The translations under genes were made by a program, and so were the position numbers. Source: Hyphomicrobiales bacterium (lineage in GTDB: Bacteria > Pseudomonadota > Alphaproteobacteria > Rhizobiales > Rhizobiaceae). From it: DNA of 61,685 bases. Under the pieces are notes generated by a model. It worked only from the letters and a program-made list of their open reading frames with translations, did no database searches and was not told the DNA's origin. Positions 1 through 8,165 of this stretch are shown here, piece after piece; the stretch's first letter is position 1, and every line of letters begins with the position of its first letter. The DNA is taken from assembly GCA_900471515.1 (NCBI GenBank), contig UCFC01000048.1, positions 1 to 61,685 of the forward strand. The letters run 5' to 3'.

Positions 1-674
1 CGGGCGCGCGGGTTGTCGGGTTCGAGGGCGAGCGACTGTTCCAGCGCCTTGCGCGCATCCTCGGTCACGACACCTTCGGCAGTCGCCATCAGCGTTTCGG
101 CAAGGCCGTCGAGACGCGCCGGGCTCGGGCCGAGCAGGCGGATGGCGTTGCGATAGGCGGCCTCGGCATCGGACAGGCGCATGGTGCTGAAATAGATCGG
201 CGCCAGCACGTCCCAGCCCCGGCCGTCATCGGGGTTCTGGGCCAGATGCCGCTCGGCCTTGGCGACGAGGACGGCCATGTCCCTGCCGGGATTGGCAAGG
301 CGGGCTTCCAGCGGCTGCGACGGCAGGCCGGGACTGCCGGTATTGATATAAAGACAGAGCCCGACGACCGGCAGGAGCAAAACGATGAAGGCTTCCGCCA
401 GCCGGTGGCGGCGCGCAGGCTGGCGCGCCTCGGCGGGGGAAGCACCGGAAACGGCGATCAGGCGCCGGCCGATCTCGGCGCGGGCGTAATCGGCCTCGTC
501 GGCATTGATCAGGCCGCCCGCAAGGTCGCGGTCGAGTTCGCGCAGCTGGTCGCGATAGACGGCCGCTTCGCCGGCGCGCGTATCCTCCACCGCCTTTGCC
601 CGACGCAAAAGAGGGTAAAGCAGGATGACGGCAACCGCCGCCGTCAGGACAGCCACGAGAATCCAGAACAGCAT
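1..674 (-). CDS. ccmI: Cytochrome c biogenesis protein CcmI (CycH), 3' end outside window
   Basis: This is the membrane-anchored, TPR-containing apocytochrome c chaperone of the system I haem-lyase pathway, which presents apocytochrome in the periplasm. The reading frame starts at an ATG at 674 with an N-terminal membrane segment (LFWILVAVLTAAVAVILLY, residues 2-20). A cytoplasmic stretch rich in YRDQLRELDRD follows, then a second hydrophobic segment near residues 90-110, then TPR-like sequence (NPDDGRGWDVLA, LEPDNPRAR). At least 224 codons are present and the frame runs off the left edge, so the C-terminal periplasmic domain is missing here. By family synteny ccmE, ccmF and ccmH should follow beyond the window. 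Confidence 0.88.
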   Translation of the reverse strand, partial: MLFWILVAVLTAAVAVILLYPLLRRAKAVEDTRAGEAAVYRDQLRELDRDLAGGLINADEADYARAEIGRRLIAVSGASPAEARQPARRHRLAEAFIVLLLPVVGLCLYINTGSPGLPSQPLEARLANPGRDMAVLVAKAERHLAQNPDDGRGWDVLAPIYFSTMRLSDAEAAYRNAIRLLGPSPARLDGLAETLMATAEGVVTEDARKALEQSLALEPDNPRA

Positions 675-773
675 ATCGGCCCAAATACTTGAAGCGCGCC
701 CTCATTCCAACTGCCAATGCCGGAATGACGAAGATTTGAGGCTTTTGGCCGCAAGCGGGGCCGGCGGGCAGGC

Positions 774-1202
774 TCAGCCGAGCGGCGACCAGGTGCCGTT
801 CTCGTTGCGACAGGCAACGCCGCGCGCCAGCGCATCCTTGCCGTCGGCCGTCACCGTATGGGTGTACTGGCGGCAATTCTGCGAGCCGACCTGATAGGGG
901 GCGGCGGCCACGACGCTGCCCTTGGCATCCCGGCCGGTCCAGGTGACCGGCTGGCCGACGGCCGCACCTTCCAGCGCGCGATATTCGGCCTCCAGCGCCC
1001 GCTGCCTGTCGCTGTCGCCGAGCTGCACGCCGGTGCGCCCGACAATGCCGCCCTGCAGCGCGGAGATGAAAGCGGCCGAGGCCGGCGGCTTGCTGGCGCC
1101 GAAAAGGCCTCGCGAGGTGGCGCCCTTCGTCGTCGTGCAGCCAGAGAGCGCGACGGCGACGAGAAGGGAGGAAACGATCATGCCTTGCGAACGTAGAGTC
1201 AT
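774..1202 (-). CDS. Surface-antigen-like outer-membrane lipoprotein
   Basis: A 142-residue secreted protein with a lipoprotein signal (hydrophobic stretch, lipobox LSGC, predicted lipidated Cys at about residue 22). The mature part carries a repeat-like C-terminal domain with R-x-L-E-x-E-Y-R-A-L-E, a C-R-Q-Y-T segment and a terminal C-R-N-E-N-G-T-W. This resembles the 17-kDa surface antigen / RT0821-type family known from Rickettsia and Rhizobiales. I use the ATG at 1202 because the alternative at 1181 leaves almost no positive n-region. It lies between feuQ and ccmI, transcribed the same way. Its role in the envelope is not known. Confidence 0.7.
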   Translation of the reverse strand: MTLRSQGMIVSSLLVAVALSGCTTTKGATSRGLFGASKPPASAAFISALQGGIVGRTGVQLGDSDRQRALEAEYRALEGAAVGQPVTWTGRDAKGSVVAAAPYQVGSQNCRQYTHTVTADGKDALARGVACRNENGTWSPLG

Positions 1203-1322
1203 TGCAATCGAACCACGATCAGGGGTGGGAGTTCAGCCGATCGAAGTGCAGCGTCCCCGTGTCAGCATTAAGGCAAAGCATGCTATACATTTGCCACTAT
1301 CTTTGTGACATCAAGCAGTTGC

Positions 1323-2726
1323 TCATGCAACATCCTTTGTCACACCCGGCAGGATAAGCTTGGCTTTCAGCCCGCCCCACTCGCCGCGCGAAAGCTCCAG
1401 CCGGCCCTGGTACTCGTTGGAAATCTCGGTGACGATGGACAGGCCGAGGCCGGTTCCGGGCTTGCTTTCGTCCAGCCGCCGGCCGCGCTTCAGCGCCTCG
1501 CGGATCTGGTCGGGCTCCAGGCCGGGGCCGTCGTCCTCGACGGAAAGCTCGACCCAGTGCTTGCGGGCGCTCGCTTCGGTTCCCCGCACGTCCTCGCCGG
1601 CTTCGACGGCCTGAAGGCGCACCTTGCTTTTGGCGAAACGGGCGGCGTTTTCCAGGAGGTTGCCCACCGTTTCCTCCAGATCCTGCTGCTCCATGGCGAC
1701 GGCCAGATGCGGCGGCTGCACGATCAGCTCGAATTCGGTCTCGACGTTCAGGCGGCGCATGACGCGCACCAGCCGCTCCAGCGCCGGCTCGGCATCGGTT
1801 CTGGCCAGCACGGATTCGCGCTGGGCGGCGATGCGGGCGCGGTTGAGATAGGATTGCACCTGCCCCTGCATGGCCTCGGCCTGATTGCGCACGAGATCGC
1901 CATGCGACCGGTCGAGCACGCGCGCCTCGTTGAGCAGTACGGCAATCGGCGTCTTCAGCGAATGGGCGAGATTGCCGACCTGCATGCGCGCCCGCTCGAC
2001 GATGCGGCGGTTGCTGTCGATCAGCGCATTGACCTCGTTGGCAAGCGGCAGGATTTCGCGCGGGAAATCGCCCTTCAGCTGCTCGCTTTCGCCGGCGCGG
2101 ATGCGCTCGAGGGCGGCGCGCGCCTTGTCCAGCGGCTTGAGGCCGTAGAGAATGGCGAGCGCATTGACGATGAGGCTGCCGACGCCGAAGCCGGCGAGCG
2201 CCAGATAGAGCCGGTGGGAAAAATTGCGCACGTCGTCTTCCACGACATCGACATTGCCGGTGACGCGGAAGCGGGCGGCGCGGCCGTCGGTATCGAGCAC
2301 GACTTCGGTTTCGGCCACCTGCACGCGGTTTCCGGAAGCGTCCGTCACCTGGTAATAGCGCTCGTAATTCTTGTCGAAGGGCGCTTCGACCACCGACAGG
2401 ACCGGAATGGTCGCCGAGCCGAGCGAGGGCGAAACGAGCGGCGCGGTCGTATAGGTGCCGAGCGGCTCGACCACCCAGTACCAGCCGGTCTTCGGCTGGG
2501 CGAAGCGCAGGTCGCCGAGCTGCGGGCTGCCGGACAGCGCGCCCTGATCGCCGATCGTCACGGAATTGATGACATTGTAGAGCTGGGCGCGCAGCAGGTC
2601 CTGAAAGCCGCGTTCGGCGCTGCGCCTGTAAAGCGTCGAAATCAAAAGGCCGATCACCACCAGCGCCACCGTCGACCAGACCGTGGTCAGAAGCAGCACG
2701 CGTGCGGTGAGCGACTTAATTCGCAT
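1323..2726 (-). CDS. feuQ: Sensor histidine kinase FeuQ
   Basis: Inner-membrane sensor kinase, 467 residues. Membrane segments lie at about 11-32 and 173-195 and bracket a periplasmic sensor of about 140 residues. A HAMP-like linker follows (GLKPLDKARAALERIRAG), then the dimerisation box NLAHSLKTPIAVLLNE with phospho-acceptor His255, then N, G1 (DDGPGLE) and G2 (GTGLGLSIV) boxes of the ATPase. The H-box type is that of PhoQ/FeuQ. In Sinorhizobium meliloti FeuQ controls osmoadaptation and cyclic glucan export through FeuP (established knowledge). The start overlaps feuP by 11 bp, indicating translational coupling. The assignment rests on this gene order plus feuN; direct alignment was not run. 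Confidence 0.82.
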   Translation of the reverse strand: MRIKSLTARVLLLTTVWSTVALVVIGLLISTLYRRSAERGFQDLLRAQLYNVINSVTIGDQGALSGSPQLGDLRFAQPKTGWYWVVEPLGTYTTAPLVSPSLGSATIPVLSVVEAPFDKNYERYYQVTDASGNRVQVAETEVVLDTDGRAARFRVTGNVDVVEDDVRNFSHRLYLALAGFGVGSLIVNALAILYGLKPLDKARAALERIRAGESEQLKGDFPREILPLANEVNALIDSNRRIVERARMQVGNLAHSLKTPIAVLLNEARVLDRSHGDLVRNQAEAMQGQVQSYLNRARIAAQRESVLARTDAEPALERLVRVMRRLNVETEFELIVQPPHLAVAMEQQDLEETVGNLLENAARFAKSKVRLQAVEAGEDVRGTEASARKHWVELSVEDDGPGLEPDQIREALKRGRRLDESKPGTGLGLSIVTEISNEYQGRLELSRGEWGGLKAKLILPGVTKDVA

Positions 2727-3387
2727 TGGTCGGCGCTTGGATGCGGTAGCCGAGACCGCGCACCGTTTCGATCAGATCGACGCCCATCTTCTTGCGCAGG
2801 CGGCCGACGAAGACCTCGATCGTATTGGAATCGCGGTCGAAATCCTGATCGTACATATGTTCGACCAGCTCCGTGCGGGAGACCACCTCGCCCATGTGAT
2901 GCATGAGATAGGCAAGCAGGCGGTATTCGTGCGAGGTGAGTTTCAGCGTCACACCGTTGACGATCGCCTTCGAGGTCTTGGTGTCGAGCCGCACCGGGCC
3001 GCAGACGATTTCGGAGGAGGCATGGCCGGCGGCGCGGCGGATGAGCGCGCGGATGCGGGCGAGCACCTCCTCGACATGGAAAGGCTTGGTCACGTAATCG
3101 TCGGCGCCGGCGTCGATGCCGGCCACCTTGTCGCTCCAGCGGTCGCGGGCGGTCAGGATCAGCACCGGCACGGTGCGGCCGGCGCCGCGCCATTTTTCCA
3201 GCACGGTCACGCCGTCCATTTCCGGCAGGCCGATATCGAGGATGATGGCGTCATAGGGTTCGGTATCGCCGAGGAAGTGGCCTTCCTCGCCGTCGAAGGC
3301 CTGATCGACCACATAACCCGCCTCTTTCAGCGTGTCGCTCAGCTGCCGGTTCAGATTGACGTCGTCTTCGACTACCAGAATGCGCAT
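2716..3387 (-). CDS. feuP: OmpR-family response regulator FeuP
   Basis: A 223-residue response regulator with an N-terminal receiver domain (acidic pair ED at 7-8, phospho-acceptor Asp51 in ILDIGLP, Thr79, Lys101 in VTKPF) and a C-terminal winged helix (LTSHEYRLLAYLMHH, VFVGRLRKKMG, IETVRGLGYRI). It partners with FeuQ encoded immediately downstream with an 11-bp overlap. In S. meliloti FeuP activates ndvA and other osmoadaptive genes and is needed for symbiosis (established). The start at 3387 is the ATG of MRILVVEDD. Confidence 0.85.
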   Translation of the reverse strand: MRILVVEDDVNLNRQLSDTLKEAGYVVDQAFDGEEGHFLGDTEPYDAIILDIGLPEMDGVTVLEKWRGAGRTVPVLILTARDRWSDKVAGIDAGADDYVTKPFHVEEVLARIRALIRRAAGHASSEIVCGPVRLDTKTSKAIVNGVTLKLTSHEYRLLAYLMHHMGEVVSRTELVEHMYDQDFDRDSNTIEVFVGRLRKKMGVDLIETVRGLGYRIQAPTNAN

Positions 3388-3440
3388 CGCTTCGCCTTCT
3401 TCCGCTGCAAATCACTGGAACCTTGATAAGCCGATTCCGC

Positions 3441-3689
3441 TTACATCGGAACCTTTACCGTTACCTTGCGCGGACGCTGGCCGTTACCCTGGACGAGAAC
3501 GGTTATGATGCAGACATTGCCCACCGGCTGCACGGAAAGAAGCTGGCCGCCGGTCTCGTCCACGACCTGCTGGGCTGCGGCGCTGCAATCGCCCGCCACA
3601 CGCAGGACAAGCGTGTGCGTATCGTCCGGTGAGGGCGCCGAAACCGCCAGGCCGGCGGCCAATGCTGCGACGCTCAGAGGAGAGGCCAT
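3441..3689 (-). CDS. feuN: Small periplasmic modulator FeuN
   Basis: An 82-residue exported protein directly upstream of feuP. It has a Sec-type signal (MASPLSVAALAAGLAVSAPS) followed by a small mature domain with two cysteines (C35 and C60) that could form a disulphide. In S. meliloti the small periplasmic protein FeuN is encoded at this position and restrains FeuQ (established for that locus). Identity here is inferred from position, size and signal peptide. I chose the ATG at 3689, which has GAAAG eight bases upstream, over a TTG five codons earlier at 3704. Confidence 0.68.
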   Translation of the reverse strand: MASPLSVAALAAGLAVSAPSPDDTHTLVLRVAGDCSAAAQQVVDETGGQLLSVQPVGNVCIITVLVQGNGQRPRKVTVKVPM

Positions 3690-3963
3690 GTGCTGTGCTT
3701 TCAATGTAATGCCAACGTGCTGAGACTATGTACTCAAGCGACCTGAATGGCAAATGAATGCACGGTAATGAAGGTTTTTTAGAACAATTCTCGACTATTG
3801 CGCGAAATATACATGAATTCCGAACGATACGGCTAAGGTCTTCTGCCGCCGCGAAAATCCCGACACCCGGCAGACACGTGCCGGATCTGTCCGGCCGCAC
3901 CTTTCCCCGTCTGGTTGAATCTGCTATCGCTGCGGCTCCTTCATCCGTTCCATCTCCGGGTCC

Positions 3964-5178
3964 ATGCAGACATCATTCCCGTTTCGTACGGCGCAGACAG
4001 TTGGCGTGCTCGCCGTCACCCAGCTGATCGGCTGGGGCACGACTTTCGACATGCTCGGCGTCATGGGCCGCGTCATCGCGCCCTCGCTCGGGCTGCCGAA
4101 CGAGGCGATCTTTGCCGGGCTGACGGTCATGATGGTCATCAGCGCCTTTGCCGGCCCGGCCACCGGGCGCTGGCTCGGCCGCTACGGGGCGGCAAAGGTG
4201 CTGGCCGCCTCTTCTGTCATCTTTGCGGCCGGCCTGCTGCTGCTTGCCGCCGCCGCCAACATCGCCGTCTATGCGCTCGCCTGGGTCGTGATCGGCCTCG
4301 GCGGCGCGCTCGGCCTTTCGGCGCCCTGCTATACCGCCGTCGTGGAGCGCGAGGGCGCCAACGGCAAACGCGTCATCGCCATCCTGATGCTGTTCACCGG
4401 CCTTTCGGCCACGATCTTCTGGCCGATCCTGACCCTGCTCAACGACAATTTCGGCTGGCGCGTCACCTTCCTCGTCTCGGCCGGCCTGCACTTCTTCGTC
4501 TGCCTGCCGCTGCATCTCTTCGGGCTGCCGAAGCCGGTGGCGGCGCACACGCAGGGGACCGGCGCCGAAACGCCGCCGGTGGAGCTTTCGCCGGCCGACC
4601 GGCGCAGGGCCTTCCTGCTGATTGCCGTCTTCACCACGCTCTGCACCTTCGTCACCTTCGGCGTGTCGCCGTCGCTGATCGAAATCTTCCGTCAGTCGGG
4701 CGCCTCGCCGGCGCTCGCCCTGCAGCTCGGCTCGGCGCGCGGCGTCATCGGCATTTCGGCGCGCGCGCTCGACATGCTGCTCGGCAGACGCGGCAACCCG
4801 ATCCTGACCTCGGTCATGGGCGTCAGCCTGATGTTCTTCAGTTTCCTGATGCTCTTCGTCCTGCCGCCATCGACGCCGCTGCTCGTTACTTTCGTGCTGC
4901 TCTACGGCTTCGGCTCCGGCGTGCTGGCGGTCGCCCGCGCGTTGCTGCCGCTCGCCCTCTTCTCGGCAAAAGACTACGGGCTGCAGGCGGCCCGCCTGTC
5001 GATGCCGCAGAACCTCGCCAATGCGGTGGCGCCCGTCGTCTTCACCGCCATCCTCGACCGGGCCGGCGCCGGCCCGACGCTTGTCACCTGCGCGGCGCTG
5101 GCGGCCATCGCGCTGGTTTTCGTGCTGATGCTTTCGGCGCTGGTGCGCGGCGCAAGGGCGAGCGCGCAGCCGGCCTGA
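3964..5178 (+). CDS. MFS transporter, 12 TM
   Basis: A 404-residue major facilitator with about 12 hydrophobic segments, a loop 2-3 motif-A-like GPATGRWLGRYG, and a cytoplasmic central loop at about 200-220 (PPVELSPADRRR). It begins at ATG 3964 without a strong ribosome site. It stands alone, divergent from feuN and followed by the inverted-repeat region at 5.3 kb. The substrate cannot be told from sequence; multidrug or monocarboxylate export are the usual roles of similar single-gene MFS proteins. Confidence 0.75.
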   Translation: MQTSFPFRTAQTVGVLAVTQLIGWGTTFDMLGVMGRVIAPSLGLPNEAIFAGLTVMMVISAFAGPATGRWLGRYGAAKVLAASSVIFAAGLLLLAAAANIAVYALAWVVIGLGGALGLSAPCYTAVVEREGANGKRVIAILMLFTGLSATIFWPILTLLNDNFGWRVTFLVSAGLHFFVCLPLHLFGLPKPVAAHTQGTGAETPPVELSPADRRRAFLLIAVFTTLCTFVTFGVSPSLIEIFRQSGASPALALQLGSARGVIGISARALDMLLGRRGNPILTSVMGVSLMFFSFLMLFVLPPSTPLLVTFVLLYGFGSGVLAVARALLPLALFSAKDYGLQAARLSMPQNLANAVAPVVFTAILDRAGAGPTLVTCAALAAIALVFVLMLSALVRGARASAQPA

Positions 5179-5320
5179 CAGCCCGCGACCCCGGCAGCGG
5201 CAGCCGCCGATCCGCCAAGCTTCTGAATCATTTACGACTTTTTCTTCCGAGCCTGCATCCGGCAGTTCACAGCCCGGTTCAGCTGCGGCCGAAAGCCGTT
5301 TTTGGCCTTCTCCTAACCCA

Positions 5321-5575
5321 TTGATCGTGAATAAGAATTTCGTTTAGTGTAGCAAAAATGCTGTTTTTTCGGGCTAAGTCATTGATTCTGAATAAGTGAT
5401 CCACAAACCCTCAAAAATACGCATAAAGAAATTCAAAATCGGGGAACGCGGGCTCCGAACGAAATTTTTTATAAAAGTTTTTTCGCCTGTCAGCATCACT
5501 TATTCAGAATCAATGACTTAGCCGAAGAATGGCTGCATAGCCGGCGCACTGAACGGAATAGTTATTCAGATTCAA
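5321..5575. repeat. Nested symmetric inverted-repeat block (four copies of a 14-mer)
   Basis: The 435-bp gap between the MFS gene and the Dabb gene holds an AT-rich block unlike the surrounding GC-rich DNA. Inner arms at 5372-5400 and 5495-5523 are perfect 29-bp inverted repeats around a 94-bp AT-rich spacer. Each inner arm contains TTGATTCTGAATAA (5382-5395; complement at 5500-5513). Variants sit symmetrically outside: TTGATCGTGAATAA at 5321-5334 and, inverted, TTATTCAGATTCAA at 5562-5575. All four share one centre near 5448. No ORF is apparent. It could be a miniature element or a multi-site operator. Confidence 0.8.
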
Positions 5576-5613
5576 GGGGATAGGCCGCCGCAGGGGCGGT
5601 GCGGCCGCTGACG

Positions 5614-5925
5614 TCAGTCCTGCAGGGGGCGTGTGACGGCCCTGGCGCTGTCGAAATCGGCCGCCGTCCTGGTGTCGCGCAGCGGTTTGACCGTGCGGGT
5701 GGAGCGATCATAATCGGGATGCGCCTTGTAGGCGGCGAGCGCTTCCTCGCTCTCGAATTCGCCATAGACGACGAAATCGACCGCGTTGCCCCACTGGTCC
5801 GTCTTGACGTTTTCGCCGATTTCCAGCTTCAGCGCGTGCGGGATGCCGGTCAATATCGAAAGCCCCTTGCGCACCGCCTCGCGGTTTTGCTCCGGCACGG
5901 TGAAGAAGACGATATGGCGGATCAC
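5614..5925 (-). CDS. Dabb-family (stress-responsive A/B barrel) protein
   Basis: A 103-residue ferredoxin-like alpha/beta barrel protein: N-terminal VIRHIVFFTV, middle VDFVVYGEFESEEALAAYKAHPDY, as in stress-responsive Dabb proteins, which form dimeric barrels. The frame stays open upstream to 6003, but a GTG at 5925 preceded by AGGAGT at seven bases and the family N-terminus (IRHIVF) mark the true start. No partner gene is obvious; it is followed by the repeat block. Specific reaction unknown. Confidence 0.72.
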   Translation of the reverse strand: MIRHIVFFTVPEQNREAVRKGLSILTGIPHALKLEIGENVKTDQWGNAVDFVVYGEFESEEALAAYKAHPDYDRSTRTVKPLRDTRTAADFDSARAVTRPLQD

Positions 5926-6059
5926 GCGGAATACTCCTGTGGGACGTCTATAGGCCCGAAAGCTCGGGGTGCCTGAAGCTTTGGACCCGCCGGGCGATAA
6001 CACGCGCCGCCCGCGCCTTCAACCGGGCCACAATGCCGCGCCGGCCGCGTGGCGATCGT

Positions 6060-6707
6060 TCAGACCGGCTCGCGGCGCTTGCGCCCCTTGTTTTCGCGCA
6101 TGGCGGCGAGGAATGTCCGGCCGTAGTCGGCAAGCTTTTCGGCCCGGTCGGTGCCGTTGACGATGCGGCGCGCGTTGACCCAGTCTTCCCTCTCCGCGTT
6201 GAAATGGTCGCAGAGCCGATGGCCGGTGAAGCTGCCGCGCAGCATGCCCTCGACCAGGATCGTCACGGCCGGCGCCATTTCCATGGCGCGGTCGGGCCGG
6301 GCGACGAGATCGATGCCCGTGACCTCGCTCATCGCCTCGTAGTTCCGCTTGTGGGTGAGCTGCACCAGGCCGCGGCCGAGCCAGCACTTGCCCTCCTCGT
6401 CGGCGCGCCAGTAGGGCGACTTCACCCAGGAGAGCCGGCCGGCGGCGAAAGCGGCCTCGAGGATCTCGACGGCGCGCGAATCGCTTTCCGCCAGCGTCTC
6501 GCGCACAGGCTGCATCGTATAGGCGGTCTCATGAAAGGCGGTCGCCAATATATAGGCCAGCCAGCGCCGATCTGCGGTAGCCAGATTCGCGTCCCAGTAG
6601 TCAAGGATGGCGTTCATGCCTTCGATCCGGGCAGGGTCGAGGCTGCCCTTGAACAGCGAGCGGCTTACGCTGCGAAAGAAGAATTGCCGATCGAGCGAGA
6701 CAGTCAT
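6060..6707 (-). CDS. GH19-like chitinase/endolysin-type glycoside hydrolase
   Basis: A 215-residue protein without a visible signal peptide. It shows the glycoside hydrolase 19/lysozyme-fold pattern: ATAFHETAYTMQPV with the likely catalytic Glu, a second conserved segment GRGLVQLTHKRNYE, and the C-terminal VNGTDRAEKLADYGRTFL. Such proteins cleave chitin or peptidoglycan and are common as phage endolysins and as host-encoded homologues in rhizobia. No phage genes surround it, so it is probably a domesticated wall hydrolase. A perfect TTAA-N7-TTAA CtrA box lies 28-42 bp upstream of the start, suggesting cell-cycle control. Confidence 0.68.
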   Translation of the reverse strand: MTVSLDRQFFFRSVSRSLFKGSLDPARIEGMNAILDYWDANLATADRRWLAYILATAFHETAYTMQPVRETLAESDSRAVEILEAAFAAGRLSWVKSPYWRADEEGKCWLGRGLVQLTHKRNYEAMSEVTGIDLVARPDRAMEMAPAVTILVEGMLRGSFTGHRLCDHFNAEREDWVNARRIVNGTDRAEKLADYGRTFLAAMRENKGRKRREPV

Positions 6708-6734
6708 GATACGCTTCCTGCAGGTCCTTTGTGG

Positions 6735-6749
6735 TTAACGTCCGCTTAA
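6735..6749 (-). promoter_or_regulatory. CtrA box TTAA-N7-TTAA
   Basis: TTAACGTCCGCTTAA matches the full CtrA site exactly and is followed on the minus strand by CC (TTAACC). It sits 28-42 bp upstream of the GH19-like start at 6707. CtrA is the cell-cycle master regulator of alphaproteobacteria. Confidence 0.6.
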
Positions 6750-6864
6750 TCGATTGAAATTAACTAAATCGTTTCAAGTGTGACGCCGGTTCATTTACAC
6801 GCAGATTTTATTGTGCGATGCATCAATTCGTAACCACACCCTTGCTGAGGAAGAGAGGTATACG

Positions 6865-6999
6865 ATGCAAACCACCGCAGAAACTCCGACCAAGATCCCC
6901 CAGCACGTCGTCGACCAGATGGAAAACGAGTGGCGCCAGGTCCGCACGCAGCGCGAGAATCCGCGCCCGGTCAGCCTGCCCTCCCGGAACGACGCCTAA
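6865..6999 (+). CDS. Small conserved hypothetical protein (44 aa)
   Basis: A 44-residue hydrophilic peptide beginning MQTTAETPTKIPQHVVDQME and rich in Gln, Arg and Glu, with no signal or membrane segment. The ATG at 6865 has a strong GAGAGG site eight bases upstream; an ATG upstream at 6811 lacks one. A 9-bp-stem hairpin follows the stop at 7013. Good translation signals and a downstream hairpin support a real gene. Function not recognised. Confidence 0.55.
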   Translation: MQTTAETPTKIPQHVVDQMENEWRQVRTQRENPRPVSLPSRNDA

Positions 7000-7012
7000 A
7001 CACAATCCTGAC

Positions 7013-7040
7013 GGGTGAGGGCGTCATGGCCCCCTCACCC
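7013..7040. terminator. Hairpin between convergent genes
   Basis: Perfect 9-bp stem GGGTGAGGG/CCCTCACCC with a 10-base loop, between the small ORF and the converging TetR gene. No clear T-run follows, so termination strength is uncertain. Confidence 0.5.
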
Positions 7041-7081
7041 GCTTGCGGCATTCGCTCCGCTGCCGGGGCGGCGGCCGTAAC

Positions 7082-7648
7082 CTATCTTCCAGGTTGCGCC
7101 GCGGCCAGCCTGCCGGCCAGCCGGTCCAGCGTTCTTCGAAACATATCCGTGTCGTCAAGCGCCCGCGAGAGCACCAGCGCGCCCTGAATGCCGGATACCG
7201 CCTCCTCGGCGGCGGCAAGGGCCGCAGCCTCGCCGCAGCCGGCGCGGACCAGCGCCCGGCGCAGCGCCTCGATCCAGCGGACGAAATAATCGCGGATGGC
7301 GGGCGAGAAGCGCTCGCGGGTTTCGTCCAGCGCAAAGGCGCCGACGAGGCAGATGCGGCGGCCGGAGCGGAAATAATCCATCACGTTCGCCCACATCGCA
7401 TCGATCGCCGCAGCCGCGTCGTCACGGCGCAGGGGCTCGTAGACGGCGCGCTCGAACCAGACGTCGACATCGGCAAGGACGGCGGCCGCCATCTCCTCCT
7501 TGCCGCCGGGGAAGAAGTGATAGAGGCTGCCCTTGCCGATGCCGGTGCGCTCGGTAATGCGGCTCAGCGTCGTGCCCTCGTAGCCGAGCTCGCGGAAGAT
7601 CTCGGCGAGCAGCGGCACGATATCGGCACGTTCATAAACGGTTTTCAC
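7082..7648 (-). CDS. TetR/AcrR-family regulator
   Basis: A 188-residue TetR protein. The N-terminal helix-turn-helix is GYEGTTLSRITERTGIGKGSLYHFFPGGKEEM (about residues 22-53). The C-terminal ligand domain has the IRDYFVRWIEALRRALVRAG and AVSGIQGALVLSRALDD segments typical of the YxaF/LmrA-like group. It lies 16 bp downstream of the NTF2-like gene and is very likely co-transcribed with it, so it probably represses its own operon through the palindrome at 8166-8183. Confidence 0.82.
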   Translation of the reverse strand: MKTVYERADIVPLLAEIFRELGYEGTTLSRITERTGIGKGSLYHFFPGGKEEMAAAVLADVDVWFERAVYEPLRRDDAAAAIDAMWANVMDYFRSGRRICLVGAFALDETRERFSPAIRDYFVRWIEALRRALVRAGCGEAAALAAAEEAVSGIQGALVLSRALDDTDMFRRTLDRLAGRLAAAQPGR

Positions 7649-7664
7649 GCGTCACCCCGGGGCC

Positions 7665-8126
7665 TCAGAGGCCGAGGTCGGAAAGGCCCGGATGGTCGTC
7701 GGGCCGCCGGCCGAGCGGCCAGTGGAACTTGCGATCCGATTCCCGGATCGGCAGATCGTTGATGCAGGCGAAACGGCGCTGCATCAAGCCCTCGGCGTCG
7801 AATTCCCAGTTCTCGTTGCCATAGGAGCGGAACCAGTTGCCGCTGTCGTCGTGCCATTCATAGGCGAAACGCACGGCGATGCGGTTGTCGGTGAAGGCCC
7901 AGAGTTCCTTTATCAGCCGGTAGTCCAGTTCCTTGGCCCATTTGCGGGTCAGGAAGGCGACGATCTCGGCGCGGCCGGTGACGAATTCGGCGCGGTTGCG
8001 CCACCGGCTGTCCGGCGTGTAGACGAGCGAGACGCGCTGCGGATCGCGGCTGTTCCAGCCGTCTTCGGCAAGGCGGACCTTCCGGGCTGCGGTTTCCTCG
8101 GTGAAGGGGGGAAGCGGTGCGGGCAT
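7665..8126 (-). CDS. NTF2-like protein, DUF1348 family
   Basis: A 153-residue SnoaL/NTF2-fold protein of the DUF1348 type: WNSRDPQRVSLVYTPDSRWRNR near residues 23-44, FLTRKWAKELDYRLIKELWAF, and the family end ENWEFDAEGLMQRRFACINDLPI. The fold often binds small hydrophobic ligands; no reaction is assigned. The ATG at 8126 with AGGAGA seven bases upstream was preferred to the frame extension to 8192. It is the first gene of a two-gene operon with the TetR regulator. Confidence 0.75.
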   Translation of the reverse strand: MPAPLPPFTEETAARKVRLAEDGWNSRDPQRVSLVYTPDSRWRNRAEFVTGRAEIVAFLTRKWAKELDYRLIKELWAFTDNRIAVRFAYEWHDDSGNWFRSYGNENWEFDAEGLMQRRFACINDLPIRESDRKFHWPLGRRPDDHPGLSDLGL

Positions 8127-8165
8127 GCCTGGTCTCCTTGGTTGAACTGTACCTTTCGTTCTGCA

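Noticed and set aside
1305..2906. 533-codon plus-strand open frame opposite feuQ
   Set aside because: Antisense shadow; the minus frame has a complete histidine kinase with H, N and G boxes.
5372..5523. Interpretation of the 29-bp inverted repeats as an insertion sequence
   Set aside because: The interior is only 94 bp with no transposase ORF; at most a miniature element. Kept as a repeat, not called an IS.
6060..6707. Prophage remnant around the GH19-like hydrolase
   Set aside because: No holin, integrase, capsid or tail gene is nearby; neighbours are ordinary chromosomal genes, and the promoter carries a host CtrA box.
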